From Undaria pinnatifida (Eukaryota > Sar > Phaeophyceae > Laminariales > Alariaceae), in contig JABAKD010000002.1 of assembly GCA_012845835.1 (NCBI GenBank), positions 26,648,710-26,712,709 of the forward strand: a stretch of 64,000 bases of DNA. Reading direction: 5' to 3'. Positions 49,163-61,921 of the stretch are shown in pieces. Position 1 is the stretch's first letter. Each line of letters begins with the position of its first letter. Both the position numbers and the translations under genes were made by a program. Below the pieces are notes generated by a model, which saw nothing but the letters and a program-made list of their open reading frames with translations, was not told the DNA's origin and ran no database searches.

Positions 49163-50290
49163 GTAAGGTAACCATCATCAAATCAGCAAGCACGTGTACG
49201 TACGTGAATGATGGTGGTTTATATAGCACTTTTTCTTTTTTTTTTCGCACACTTCTACTTTCTAGCTTCTGGACAAGCCGTGGTCACAGGTGTCGTCCCT
49301 TCTTTCCCCCGGTTCTTGCCTTCCATGTTTTTATCGCGCATAGGGTTCAGCAACCCCACTGCTCGTCGATTTTTCATCGAGTGTTGCTAAAACTCAAGCT
49401 CTCGCGTTTTCCGCAAGTCAATTTGTGCGCAAGAAAAAGTCCGCACGAAATTATACGAGTATGCACTGGGGGGGATTCGAACTCACGAAACTGACCTATA
49501 CCAGGCTCGATGATAACCTGATCCGCCACCGGCACGACCGGCTATAATACCCCCTCAACCACGTAGTCACTGCTGTGTCCACGTGGTTCAGTGGGTAGGG
49601 CCATATAACCAACAAAAAATATGTTTGCGAGTCCGCCAATGGACTCTCACCGACTTCGTTAAAGGGATGTCCGGGGCTCTCCCCTTGCCACGCACTACCG
49701 TAAACAAGCTCGGAACAAGACAAATTTACTGATAATTTGCATCGTACATCCCTTGTAATTTCGTATCTTCGTACGTACTTTTCCACTGATTTTCGCACTG
49801 CTGTGTCTTGTGCCTCTGCTGTGTCTGCGTCTTGTCCCTTAGACTTACTAGTATGGAAAAAATTTGAGCGATTATTGCTGGCGATTATTTTTGTAGTTTT
49901 GATGAGGCTCCAAAATTAACTGCATCAGAAGGGGCGTCCATTATGGCTTCTGATTTTGGGAAAGTGGTTTTATTTTTAATTGGTAGGTCTTGTTTTGCCG
50001 TTTGCTTTTTTTTTTATCTGGCACGTACACTGCTGTCGCCGGCGACGTTAGGTCGCCACCGCCTCTACTGCTGTCTCTGCTTTTGTACTGCTGCTGCGCA
50101 GCTGCTGTGTTGCTGGTGTGGTGTGCCTGTGGTGGTTTCGATGGTGGTGGTGCTGCTGCTGTCGCGTTTGTGTGAGGACGAAGCTGTCTCGCACACAACA
50201 AGCGCGGTATGCTTCGTTGGTATGTTTGTGATTCTTTGTTGTGGGTGATGGTGACGTGTGCAGCAGACAGCTATCATACCAGGTACAGTA
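49163..50290. other. presumed phytochelatin synthase intron or lost gene end
   Basis: No continuation exon is seen. The expected PWRW-type start of the next conserved block was not found in any frame by eye. A tRNA-like segment and a one-ended match to the 156-bp foldback element (49,636-49,700) lie here. Confidence 0.5.
49461..49545 (-). repeat. tRNA-like segment
   Basis: On the minus strand CGGTGGCGGATCAGGTTATC (A-box-like) precedes GTGAGTTCGAATCCCCCC (B-box-like) at tRNA-like spacing. The acceptor arms are not convincing by eye, so a SINE head or tRNA pseudogene is preferred over a working tRNA gene. Confidence 0.45.
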
Positions 50291-50416
<126 letters not shown>

Positions 50417-52030
50417 TGTTCTCACATTAACTCGCATAATCAAGTCCGTGGTCACAGGACAGGCTCCAGTCACTCTGGAGCTGAGGAATACCCCAGGGAA
50501 AAAACACAAACGAATCAAAGGTGGTACACGCATATATCACAGCTGACGCAATTTATGCCTCCACCAGAAACATATAAAAGTGAAATCGGAAGTCAGCCTA
50601 CGATGTGCCAGGTCCATACTGGTGCATACGTATCACTACCCGCGCCTGGAAAAACCGTCTACATCGCTTGCCAAAAAAAAAAAAGACTACCACGTGTATA
50701 TTGCACGTAGTACCTATCACCACGCATACGCACGACAGACATAAGGGCCCCGAGGAACTTGCCAAATCGAGTTTCGACTTTGTTTTATAGAATTGAATTT
50801 AATTTGCATCTGATTGGTCAAGAAATGAATCACCAAACAGGCATTGTCAGAATTATTACGAAAAATCAAATTCAACAAAGAAGTCAAAAGAAGACTTTCT
50901 CGGTCGGATTTAGTCGAAAATCGAAATTCAACTTAAGGAGTTTGTCCACCTAGACATGGCTTGTTCTGTGTAATCGAAGCCGGCCACGCGAATTAATGCC
51001 ATGTCGTCGGCTGATTGAGAGGCGAGAAGCCACCGACGCCTAGAGCCATAGCCTCCAAGCCGCTGCCGGCAAAAACAATCTGCCGCTAGCCGCGGCGCTC
51101 CGGGGAGGACGCGAGCCATCGCTCGCCTCGGTCGTTGCCCACGGGTGTTCGTTGACCCTTTTGCGTTTTTTTTTATTTTTTTTCATTTCCTAGAACGCAC
51201 TGCGCCGTTCCTTGATAAGAACCAAACTTGGATTTTCCGTGTATTTTTCATGAAATTAAAAAATAAAATCGAAATTCGGTTTGGCAAGTTCCTCGTTAAT
51301 TCGGACTCTTAAGTCAATTGGAAAAAAGAATCAAAGAAAATAAAAAAAGAGAAAGGAAAGGAAAGAAAAGACAAGGAAGCGAAAAAACGAAAAAGGAAAG
51401 GAAAGAAAAGAAAAGCGAGAAAAGACAAGACAAGAAGAGGAAGCAAGGAAAGGAAAAGAGAAAAAAACTGTCATACTAGCAGACCCTATTAATAGGAACT
51501 GACTAAAGGCGGCAGTGGGCTCATAGAGGGTATCAAGTGCATCATCAATGGCACTGGGGAGAGAACGCAACATGGCGAAGAAGCCAGCGCGGTCTTACGC
51601 TATCTTGTGACGGCCATTGAAATGCCCACAAATTTCGAGACGATGATAAGCCAGACCCAGACTTCAGTCTCTTGGGCATGACGCCCCCCCCTTCCTCCCC
51701 CCCCCCTCCCCCCCTCCTAGGCAGTGGTGACATGTGATACTTGGTATGAGGTAGTATCCAAAACTCAAATAATCCCAGTTCTGAGAGATTGGAAGAGCTG
51801 TTATTTCTGGGCTCAGAAATCACCAAATCCGCTGATTTCTGGTCCCATAGTGGATGGTTTTTATTTTTGGCGTCGGAGATCCCTGTTGAAAATGGAAATA
51901 ATCGCTGAAAATATTTCCCATATTATTAGTTGGTCTTGACCGTTTTGTTCGTGTCACGCTTTTTGGGACGTTCTTACCGTTTTTGACTCGTGGTATCACA
52001 GTCTAACTAATGCGAGTGCTTGTACTCTTC
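50417..52030. other. unannotated stretch
   Basis: No gene is supported. A purine-rich stretch of AAAG/GGAAA words occurs at 51,320-51,465 and a C-rich tract at 51,690-51,720. Confidence 0.45.
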
Positions 52031-52436
52031 AAAGCGCTGCTTTATCCCCCAACGGCTCAACTGTGGACACGAAGTACGGGCACCAAACTTGTGGTATACG
52101 TGCAGTGCAGCGTCTACGTAGCAGTACGTAGCCCCGCAGATGTATATTGCGAAGTAGGTGGGTTGACATATTGATGGGAACGCGCAAGGTATTATATTGT
52201 CGACAGGTGCTGCTGCTGTTGCTGTTTGCTGTTAAAGCGTTGCTTTATCCCCCAACGGTTCAACTATGGACACGAAGTACGGGCACCAAACGTGTGGTGT
52301 ACGTGCAGTGCAGCGTCTACGTAGCAGCATGTAGCCCTGCAGATGTATATTGCGAACTAGGTGGGTTGACATATTGATGGGAACACGCAAGGTATTATAT
52401 TGTCGACAGGTGCTGCTTCTGTTGCTGTTGCTGCTT
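52031..52436 (+). repeat. 203-bp tandem duplication with triplet tails
   Basis: Units start at 52,031 and 52,234 with AAAGCG. They share CTTTATCCCCCAACGG, ACACGAAGTACGGGCACCAA, GGTGGGTTGACATATTGATG and GGTATTATATTGTCGACAGG. Each ends in GCTGTTGCTG triplets, longer in the second unit (to about 52,500). Confidence 0.9.
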
Positions 52437-52689
52437 CTGTTGCTGTTGCTGCTTCTGTTGCTGTTTGCTGTTGCTGTTGTTGCTGTTGCCGTTGTTGGTG
52501 CTGATGCTTGCTTGCACTCACTGCTTCTGTGGTTTTCAGGCTGGAGTACACCCAGAGTGCTTGCTGTGGTTCTAACTACACCTGCTACGCTACGAATGGG
52601 CTGTTAAGAGCTTGCCTTTTGTTACAAACTCTCTACCACAGTGCACTGCAAATTGTCTGTGTCTACAGCACACCCCGGACAATGGCCTA

Positions 52690-53000
52690 TTGAATATGCC
52701 TATTGAATGTCAATAGGTTGAGGTATTGCATATCGATACCTATTGATACCAGAGAAATTGGTACAATAGGCTGTGTAGGTGTGTGAATCTGACTGTCGAC
52801 ACCTATTTCTTCGATCAATAGATTATGGTAAATCGGCACAATAGGCTGTTGTTCTTACAATAGTTATGTCGCACTGTCGATCGATACCTATAATTGTGAC
52901 CAATGGGTACGTGAAAGTGTCGATCGATACCTATTATTTGACCAATAGGTATGTGAAATTGTCGATCGATATCTATTGCTATGACCAATAGGCATAAAGC
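52690..53000. repeat. CGATCGAT/AATAGGT minisatellite with internal inverted repeats
   Basis: Units of about 45-55 bp carry TGTCGATCGATACCTATT followed by GACCAATAGGTATGTGAAA. Three clear units lie at 52,875-52,990 and degraded ones extend back to 52,690. CGATCGATACCTATT and ACCAATAGGTATGTG form inverted ACCTATT/AATAGGT pairs in every unit. This may be a replication, recombination or insertion hot spot. No function can be assigned. Confidence 0.75.
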
Positions 53001-53145
53001 CCTGCACAGCAGTAGTCCACCATGTATTGAGAACGCCTGTTGGTCTGTCCACAAATTTGTGTATCGAATATCGATTAGTTGAATATCGATACGTATTGTA
53101 ACTTGTAGTGGGAGGGTGAAATTGTCAATAGATACCTGTTTCTTT

Positions 53146-53329
53146 CAGCCGCCGTAAATACGCCATGAGAGGCAAAGTTTGAGAACCTGCCATGAAAAAA
53201 AACCCGCGTGAATTGCCATGGAAACCCATACAAATTTTGAAAACACGAAAAAAGCACGAAAGCACACACGCACACACGAGCTCAGCAGCAGTAGCAGCTG
53301 TCACAACGCGCAGACACGGCCGGAGCAAC
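53146..53329 (+). repeat. left long inverted repeat
   Basis: It begins CAGCCGCCGTAAATACGCCA and passes GAGGCAAAGTTTGAGAACCT, CCATGGAAACCCATACAAAT, ACGCACACACGAGCTCAG and CAGCTGTCACAACGCGCAGA, then ends in a CAG-triplet tract. Identity to the right copy is roughly 85-90% by eye. Confidence 0.85.
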
Positions 53330-53480
53330 TGCTGCTGCAGCAGCAACAGCAGCAGCAGCAGTAGTAGCACCAGCACCAGCAGCGGCAGCCGCAGCCGCAG
53401 CAGCAGTACCACCAGCAGCAGCAGTAAGATAGCAGTTGTAGCAGCAGCAAGATAGCAGTTGTAGTTATACTGCAGCAGCA
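53330..53480. repeat. CAG/GCA triplet tract
   Basis: Imperfect CAG, CAA and GTA triplets follow directly on the left inverted repeat. A 14-bp word, GCAAGATAGCAGTT, is repeated near 53,425-53,460. A second CAG tract lies at 61,590-61,636 near the right repeat. Confidence 0.85.
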
Positions 53481-55330
53481 GCAGGAGGACGAGCAGACAC
53501 CCAACAAGAAACAAGACCCTGGCGGGGTTTTCTTACTGGAAAGAAGGGTGCGTTCTCCACGAAGTTCAGCGTAACGGCTTCCGAATTTCTTGCCCGTTAA
53601 AAACATGGCTTGGTTTCGTATTACCGTGTTTCTTGTTACTGCTGTCGGTGTGTCCTGTACTGATTGGCACTACAGATATAGTAGTACACCTAAGAGGAGC
53701 AGAGATACTGACTCAGGTTGGGTTGGGTCTCTTACTATACATGCATATGAGAAAGAGTGCGTTTGCACTAATAGTAACAACAGTCTCGAATGAGACACCG
53801 AGAAAGGGCTTTAGGCTAGATGTCATATTCGAGAAACTGCTGAGCGTCCTACACAAACTTCAGTTCAGGCAACAGCTACAAATACAAAATGGTTTCCCTG
53901 TTTTTTAGGCTTATTTGCTTGTGCGCCTCATTCTAACGGAAGGGTATGACGGCTCCGATATCAGCTTACCTGGTTACCCTGTCTTGTTTCGCGTTCTTAC
54001 GGTATACCTGGCACCAGTTATGCAAGGGCTTGCTTTGCGGGTGAATACTGATCGATCATTTAGACTGGATCCACAGCATCGACCACACCAAGCACTGCTA
54101 CAGGCGCTGCCTTAGTTATATTCATTTAGTGTGACAACCTGTCCGGACTACTAACACTACTGTTTATGTAATGCACCAATTTGGTATACGTCACACGCGC
54201 AGCATGAAGTACCTGCACCACAAGCAGTACAGAGGACAGCCTAGTAATATAATACTAAAAAACGGAGCAGCAAGAAAGCCAGGCTGGCATCAATGCAGGG
54301 AAATAAGACAATCGGGATCGGTTATACTGGATTTAGTGTAGGAGGCACCTTTCTCAGAATAAGAAATCAAGTCTGAGCCAGCAATCCTGCATTCTGCTAT
54401 TATAGGTGTCCTGTCTCATTCACTGTCATCATAGAAATACCGCAACAACTATATGCACGCACGTGATAAGAACTCACTTACTACAATTGAACTATCGCCA
54501 TGAAACTGTGGTCGTTTTGCACATAAACAGGGAAAAAAAATGTCCCTATATTCCCGAACGTGTTAGTATCTATTCACTAATCTATTGCACCGCATGGGTT
54601 CGATCGCAATTACAGAAAAAAATGCTACACTACCCAAAAAACGTGTCTGTTTCATTGTACGAATCATGCCGATTGAGCTACTACATTACTAACATAAACT
54701 TTGTATCGCACAACAGCAGCTGCCGTGCAGCGTCAACGAGACAGAGACAGATAGATGTTGCCGGATGGCATTGCCGGATGGCATGGTACAACAGCACGAC
54801 GACCAGCGCAGGAGAAAGTTGGTTGGCTTCGACAAAGCAAGAGCGAGAGCAACATCGGCACCACCTTGAAAGACACCGGCTGCAGGGTTTGGCCACCACG
54901 TATGTAGAAATAAATGTATGTAGAAATAAGTGAAGATCGGTTTTGTTTGTATTGCATACTTTCACTGCCACTTACGGTAGGTGTGCATTGCTCGAGCATA
55001 CCTGCAAAATGGTAACTGCGCTAAAAAACACGGGAAGGGACGACGATGCCACCCACTCCTCTCCACCCACTACTCTTGCGCACGCGCAGGATGGCGACGA
55101 CATGAAATACAAACACTCTCGGAGCTGCGCATGTGCAAGGAGACGTAATACTGATGTGTGGAGTGCATTCGCATCACATCGCAACGGCGAAAAACATCAG
55201 TCCTAAACCTCCGTTGGATGACAACAACCAGCAGAAGCTCTACCGCTAACGAAAAACACAGATCACAGCAGCGGCCAGCAGTAGGTACCAAACAGCGAAA
55301 GCAAAGAATCACATCGCGTACTCAAGAATA
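53481..55330. other. unannotated part of the candidate element
   Basis: No gene is recognised. ATTGCCGGATGGCATGGTACA near 54,766 follows a duplicated GCCGGATGGCAT word. A 175-codon plus-strand frame (54,406-54,933) has no known domain. Confidence 0.4.
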
Positions 55331-55903
55331 TTAACACACAGGCGACCGCCACGCAGCGTGACTAGATGCTGCTCTACCCCGCCCTCTACGGGAAGACGCA
55401 CTGACGTGCCTCCTGCTTTGTCCGCGGGCCCTCTCGTACGCGGGCGGTTGCACATCTTCCAACACCGCGTACTCCTCGGGCGAAGCGCTTCGTGGTGACC
55501 GTGGGCCGGGCTGCACGTAATATGTTGTCGATGCCAGCTCCCCACCATTGGAGTGGAGCAGTTGACCATTTCGTCTAGCTTGCGAGAAATTTTCGGGCTG
55601 GTGGGCGCCCGCATCGAAAGCCCCCCTAGTGCCGGTTGGTGCTATCCCCCTTTGGCTACCCAACCATCGTGCAGGCTCCCCCCCAGGAGTGCTGGTGTTC
55701 GTGACGTCGCCCAGGATTTTAAGAGGGGCAAAAAACCTTCCAAACCTGTCCGTGCCGTGAGTCGCCGACTGATGGCGATTGAAGAATTCTGGAGCCGGGT
55801 GACCCCCACCGCTCCAGCCTGCCAAGGTGCCCGCCTGCCGTCCAGCGAGGGCGTTGCTACTGGGGGTAGCCTCGCCGCGTGAGCTCACCCATTCCAGCCC
55901 CAC
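55331..55903 (-). CDS. unrecognised Pro/Gly/Ser-rich open frame downstream of the transposase
   Basis: This is a 190-codon minus-strand frame beginning MGLEWVSSRGEATPSSN and ending SSRRGRGRAASSHAAWRSPV. It shows no domain. It lies on the same strand as the SWIM-finger transposase and downstream of it, and could be a low-complexity C-terminal extension, cargo of the element or chance. It is reported only as a possible coding stretch. Confidence 0.2.
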   Translation of the reverse strand: MGLEWVSSRGEATPSSNALAGRQAGTLAGWSGGGHPAPEFFNRHQSATHGTDRFGRFFAPLKILGDVTNTSTPGGEPARWLGSQRGIAPTGTRGAFDAGAHQPENFSQARRNGQLLHSNGGELASTTYYVQPGPRSPRSASPEEYAVLEDVQPPAYERARGQSRRHVSASSRRGRGRAASSHAAWRSPVC

Positions 55904-56394
55904 CCCTTGGTCGGTGCCACTCCTCCCACCCGGGCTTCCTCCTTCGACCCTTGGGCACCCCTGGTCCCTCCTTCCGCCCCTCCCCCCACCCCTCCCTCTT
56001 CCGGCGCTCCCTCTATCCCTTTCCCCCCAGCTCGTTCGTTGGGCCCCTTTCTACTCCTGGCAACCCTCTGCGCTCCTCCCCTCGCCCGTCCCTTCTTCGG
56101 CTTCTCACAGAGCCCCCCCCTCTCCCTTTTTTGGCCCCTCCCAAGGCATGCCCCCCCCCTCCCCTCACCCAGCCTCCATCGGCTCCTCCCAGGGCATGCC
56201 TCTCCCCCTCCGCCCCCCCCTGCGCCCCCACGCCAGGCATTACACGGATTTGGCGCCCTGCTCCCCCCCCCTCCTGGGCGATACCCTCGTTTCCCCCGCT
56301 GGCGGGGCGGTCAACATATCCTCGAAACACCCGAGGCGAGGAGCCGTGTTTTTGAGACCGCACTTCCGTCCTGATGAGTCCCTTGCCATAGCTT

Positions 56395-57174
56395 TTAAGA
56401 TTGTTCAGCATGCGGGTGGTCCCCTCGAGCGTGCTGATCTCCCATGCCAGTGCTGCCATTTATTTCCCGAAGGCGATGCAATTGGCATACACTGCCGACA
56501 TAAGGTTGTGTTTCGCACTGTTGAAAGTGCATGGAACTGTGCCGGCCGGGTTCTGCCGTGGCGGGCTCGCAGCACTTGTTGACGTCAGCCTGGCAGGCTT
56601 CGCAGCGAGCGCCTCCATCGTCCACGAGGTCGTTCTGGTACGCCACCTGGGTGCCACGCATGCTCCGTTAAAACCGACGTCCTTGCGCACCATAGCCCTT
56701 AATCCATGATGGCATGGTAGTCCCTCGACCAGAAGCATCAGGCACGTGCAGAGGAAGCAGCCGTCAGGACCCAACGCAACGAGGTGGCCATAGTCGTTTT
56801 CCGCTAGCACTGGTGTGATTCGCACCAGTTCGAAGATGTCCTGGTCAATGACCAAATCCACAAGATGGGGAATTGATGTCCGAGTGACCATGGTGGCGTC
56901 GTCGAGATCGGGGGACGTTGTTGAACTTCCGACGGCCGGCCTGTCGTCGACATAATGCCAGCAGCCTCCCCTTGCTAGGATCTTCTTTCAACTCGCCAAG
57001 CAGGGACCGCACATTACCGGTGCCAGTAGCGACCACAGTGGCGTCATATCCCAGACATCCGACGACCTCGGACATCGTGTGCTGACAATATGGATTGGCA
57101 GCAACACAAAATGAGCCCGGGGGGGAAGCGACGACGACGTTACCGAGAGCATGGCAACGACAAACGCGGCACAT
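56395..57174 (-). pseudogene. Mutator-like transposase, C-terminal part with SWIM finger
   Basis: MULE transposases cut and paste DNA transposons and carry a C-terminal SWIM zinc finger (CxCxnCxH). Here, in the frame starting at 56,891, LGPDGCFLCTCLMLLVEGLP is followed by CHHGLRAMVRKDVGF and CVAPRWRT. The finger residues Cys-x-Cys ... Cys-x-His lie at 56,706-56,750. Upstream, in a different frame (57,174 down to 56,845), comes SEVVGCLGYDATVVATGTGN with GELKEDPSKGRLLALCRRQA, probably the same gene with a frameshift or intron near 56,900. Downstream the frame runs into low-complexity sequence and another frame carries the Cys-rich continuation (CEACQADVNKCCEP). The DDE catalytic domain was not recognised. 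Between 57.2 and 60.2 kb the same strand has unassigned segments that may be its decayed 5' part. Confidence 0.65.
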
Positions 57175-60100
57175 GCCAGTAGTGTGGAAGCTCTACGAAT
57201 GAACTATTAGTAGTGGTTTGCTCGCCGTCGTGTCCGGTGGGCGACCGTGCGGGACGGGGCCCCACGACAAAACGGAAACGCTTACTTGGTACGTACTTTC
57301 AGGGATCCGGGTCACCTAGGTCCGAGGGAGGTACCTGCCCGCAAAAATACACTACCGATTTTTTCGATTTCCTGCCGGGACTTCAATATCCGGGCATGAA
57401 AACAACCAATTCACGGGGGTTCCTAGGGACGCGAAACGTGGGTAACTTTTATTCATCTTTGAATCTTTGAATAGTACAACCACTACAGTACGAGCACTTG
57501 ACGATTTTGACCAAGCCTACCCCGATAACCGCGCTCTGTAGGTGCGTAGTAATATCACTGCGTATCCACACCCTAACCTCAAATTTGTTCACTTGTGATC
57601 ATTTTACTCCTGCCAGATGTTGTTTTCGTATATTATTAATATTCCGGAGTAGTATATAGGTGGCATGTAGCCATGTGCAGCGTGAATGTCGATCGCAACA
57701 ATGCCGAATCAATAGGAGTGAAGACTGTATGTTGAGGCGATACTACTGGTGCTCCCCCGGGAGCAAAAAATACTCCGTTTGTCGGAGGTACCTCCCGGCG
57801 GAGTTGAGTACCGGTAAGTCCCGGTAGCAGGCAACGTACACCCCTGCGTATTTAAGGGGCTCGATCAGTGGAAGCAAGATTGACGCGGTACTGCGGGCAT
57901 GCACTGGCGAGTTTTTTATGTGGGCGGACACGTTAATAAACCGATGAGTGACACCATATTCTGCAACAGCAGCATAGGTCCGCCGCTGTTGAGAGTAACC
58001 AATCCGGACCACCGAAGAACGCCCTGGATAGACGCCTTGATTTCTCCCCGTCACGTTTCTATGTTTCCGACCCGTTGCAAGGAAGAGAAATACGTAATGG
58101 CGTGCACAACGTACTAGTATTAGCAACGACATATGGTAGTGAGTGGCCACGGGGCATAATGTTGTTGCCGTTATCACCAGGGGAAAAACATAACCGAGGT
58201 GAAGACAAACGCACACGACATAAATGACGCCATAAAGGGTTCATCCTACACTTATATATACAACAACACTGGAAGCAGAAGGAGTTCCTTGGTAGCACCT
58301 GTCACCACAACTCTTAAGCAGGGTTGACACTTCATTTGATGTGTATTCAAACCATAACACGAAACAAATTGATGACTTTTTTGCGGGCGAGGTCATGTTT
58401 TTGGGGAGCGGGGCATGCTCTTTTTCCCCTCTAAAGGCGATCTCCGGGGGTTTAATTTCGGGTCATCCTGGGGGAAGGAGGGGGGGGTGCTAAATGATCG
58501 GGGATATCCACTCAAGGGGTTTCGTAGGGGTAAGTAGCTACTAAGAGCGAAACTACTCACTTCTGTGGCATACGTGCTGCACTGCTCGTGCTCCATAGCC
58601 TGGCGGACGTAGCCGAATTTCTTGACCGTGTTTTCCCTCAAGTTTTCCTTGGCGGTCCCGTTCCCGAGAGGCACGCGGTCGAGGCCGCCACCGGTTGCTC
58701 GCCTTTACCAAGCACGACACCGCATAAATTACATCCAGTACGATGGCACATGCACAAAAACAACGTCAGGTCGGCTCCTTTCATAGCATGTTGGGACAGC
58801 ATGTTGGGACGATATCTATGCTTTCCCATGGGGACGTTTCAAAGGATGCCTCATTTTGTTCCTCCCTTGGGCAAGGATACCGACATGAACAACCTGGTTT
58901 TGGCGTCACCTGTGATGCACGGGCACATTTGCACCGAGTTTGGTGTTGAACGCAGTGGGATCTCTAGCAGAATACGAGCACATGTGGTGACGTTCTTACG
59001 CTCATTGGCGCTTTCCGGCTGGGCAGTAAGAGTCTAGTTTAACCGGACAAAGCCCAACGGTTGAATATGGTTGTTGTTGTGGAGAGATGTGTCAGCCAAA
59101 GCCGAATTGACTCACGGATTTGCTGGTTATTTTGCTAGTTCTTCGGGAGATGCAATGCAAAACACCCACAACCACAAAGACGCCGTTCGCGTTTCGCGCC
59201 CGTCTGGTCGCGACACGTGACTTGCTTCTGGCCAGTTCCGTCCCAGCATAATCCAAGCGCAAATGTTCTATGATGCGTGTGGAGGCTAACACATTGTGGC
59301 ACAGAGTGCTCTGGACATAACTTTCAAGCAATCGCACAGGCTTTTAATTCCAACACAAAAAAGCCGCTATACCAGATATCTGGGAGCGATATAGATATCG
59401 CAGTCTGTGACACAGACCAAAGCCCAATGACAACGTTACGCAACTTGCCTGTGTAATGTATGGGCCGGTTCTTTTCCCTGCCCAGCACATGGCCACTCTG
59501 AAGCAGCAGCCCACCTGGCAATTAACATTGTTGGTGGAGGCAACACGTACATGCGGGGGCAGCACATTAAAACGGACAGCCATTGGTACGTACAGCACTA
59601 AATTGTGATGGTGCAGTGGATGGTCCTTTCGAACGCGCCCCCGCTGCCACCTTTACATGAGTAAGACCCCCAAGATTGCCGCGCGAATGCGCCTACCGGC
59701 TGCTTGTATTAAGCAAAGAGGAGTGATTTTCATGAGTCGCTTCCTATCAAGTAGACCACTGCAAGTAGACACGCGAGAGTCCCGACGCACTAGACATGGT
59801 GTGCTGAAATCAGGATGGCTGCCATACTCCTTCGCAGCAACTGCCCAACTGCCCAGCAACATTACTTAAGCAGGGCAACACCACGCCTTGCTTTTGCTTC
59901 GCTTACTGTCGGCCATCTCTATACACAGAATGTACCTTCTTCGAGGTCGACTTGCGGCGAAGCGATTGGTCCGCCACACGTTCACGTTTGGGAGGTGTTC
60001 CCGCTTGCTCGCACACAAGCCACACGACGCTCCACCGGTTGGCCGCGAGTTTCTCATGGCCCTCCTTGAAGAGCTAAGGAGGGCAGCGCAACGTCCGCCG

Positions 60101-61560
60101 GAGACTATAATAAGTTTGATGAGCGCGGTCATTGTGCTCGTCAGTGTGAAGCCACCAAACACGCAAAGCCCACGCTACCCCCTGCGCTACCCCAGCAGCA
60201 GTGCTGAGATGGAAGAAGCAAAAGCAGCAAAAAAAAAAAGAAAGTTAAGATCGGACAGTAGACGTATTTCCCTACAGCAGTGCGTACCTACAACCTGTGC
60301 TGCACGGAACGGGCGATGCACTTCAGGCAATATCATCCGACATCCGTATGGCTCTTCAAGCCCAATTTAGAGATGGCAAGATCACACCTCACCTTTCTCT
60401 TGTTGCGTATGATCAGCTTGAACCTTCCTCCGAATGCTCTGCCTCCACCACCGCCACAGCGTTCTCCCATGTGTGTTGCGCATCGCAAACGAGGGGGAAC
60501 TCAAAACCTATCCACGATTTTTCTAGCTGCGAAAGTGCGGCTGCACACAAGACAGGAGAAACGGACAAGAACGACGCGGGGGTTAAAGGCGTGCGTTATT
60601 GTGGTACGAAGAGGGATCGGAGCGGGGCAGGTGCTGCTGCACGGCTGCTGTTGTGCCGTGTAGTTTCGATGTCCCATGTACAACTGGTAGACTCTGAACG
60701 CCAAAAACAAGAAGGGTGTGCAGTGCAGCACCGACAGCATTGCAAACCTTGACGATTCACCACATTCACCACAACACCTGAAAAATCGCTTGACCACGTA
60801 CCTCGCGGCAAGCCGCGGGCAGACCGGCAGGCGTCTTCTGCACGCGGGGTTTCTGTCAATACCCCGATACCGTTTGGAGTCGGTCATATCCGGCATATTA
60901 CATGAATACGAAACAACAGTGCTGCACGAATATTGCCCAGCACTTTCGGGGTGTGCCGCGAGTACTGATATACCTACTGAGAGTTTTCTGTTTTCCGGGC
61001 TTCATGCTGGGAGTACAAGGCTACTGCCTACTTGCAAGTAGTCATCGATTTTCGAGCTTTCGCAATGAGCGTATTGGGCTTCATACTCACTGCTTGGAGA
61101 GGTTTGACACTCCGAGTAATGCTATCTTGTACTGCGAGTGCTGCTGGTGTACTGCGGTTACTCTCGAACTGGGCTGACTGTGGGTCCTACCAAGGCTTGC
61201 AAGGTTCTCCATAGTGCGAGTTTTGAGGTATACATACTGGCAGTACGATACCTGTTACCTCAGTTTAAAGAACACGCGCATCATGTAGACGAGACCAGGT
61301 GCGCATTGTCTGGTGCGGCAACATTTTAAGAAATAGTTTTTTTTACCTGTTTTTGTACACACGACAGAAACCATAGACACAGGCAACAGAAACCGTTGAA
61401 ATTTGTCGGCGAACTAAAGGAGAAATATCTGAGCCAAGCAAAAATGTACCAACGGAAGCACCTGGTGATCTGTCGGAGCATGTTGCAGGGAGGCCAGGAT
61501 ATGCAGTTGCGTCGGCGCGGGAGAGCGCTGCAGATGTCTGCGCCTCGGTCGTTGATGGGG
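57175..61560. other. interior of the candidate element, unassigned
   Basis: Minus-strand segments such as EHLRLDYAGTELARSKSRVA (about 59,250), GADLTLFLCMCHRTGCNLCG (about 58,750) and GGASCGLCASKREHLPN (about 60,000) look coding-like and Cys-rich. They match nothing I can name and lie in different frames. Plus-strand frames at 58,588-59,037 and 60,297-60,752 are likewise unrecognised. Confidence 0.3.
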
Positions 61561-61564
61561 GCCA

Positions 61565-61599
61565 CCTGCTGTCAAGAGGTGGTGCCAGAGCAGCAGCAG

Positions 61600-61632
<33 letters not shown>

Positions 61633-61645
61633 CAGCCCCCGCCAT
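61565..61645. repeat. CAG triplet tract near right inverted repeat
   Basis: CAG triplets with interspersed CACTAG run from about 61,590 to 61,636. Apparent Ala-, Leu- or Gln-rich frames here are triplet artefacts. Confidence 0.85.
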
Positions 61646-61921
61646 GACCTCCTCAGGCTCCCGCGCGATGGTCGGGTGTTCGAACTCCTAAGCTAGGGCA
61701 GGTGGCGTGATGGTCGCGCGTGGTGGGTCGCCGAACACCTCGGAAGTTGTCTCCGGCGACTTGTACGGAGCAGCGCTGTCGTCTGCGACGATAAAAACGC
61801 TGTCTTGAGCAGCTGCGTCTGGAGGCCCACCATCCAGACAACCAGAGGGAGCTGTCCTTGTGTTGTCGTTGCTTTCGTGAGTATGGGTGGCCGCGTCCAT
61901 GTTGTACGCAACAGCTTCGCT

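Noticed and set aside
48880-49171. Poly-Gln, poly-Ala or poly-Cys frames near 48.9 kb
   Set aside because: The CTG tract is intronic in the phytochelatin synthase gene; the true frame starts after the acceptor at 48,989.
55827-56582. 251-codon Pro-rich plus-strand frame
   Set aside because: It is antisense to the transposase tail and built from C-rich sequence; no motif is present.
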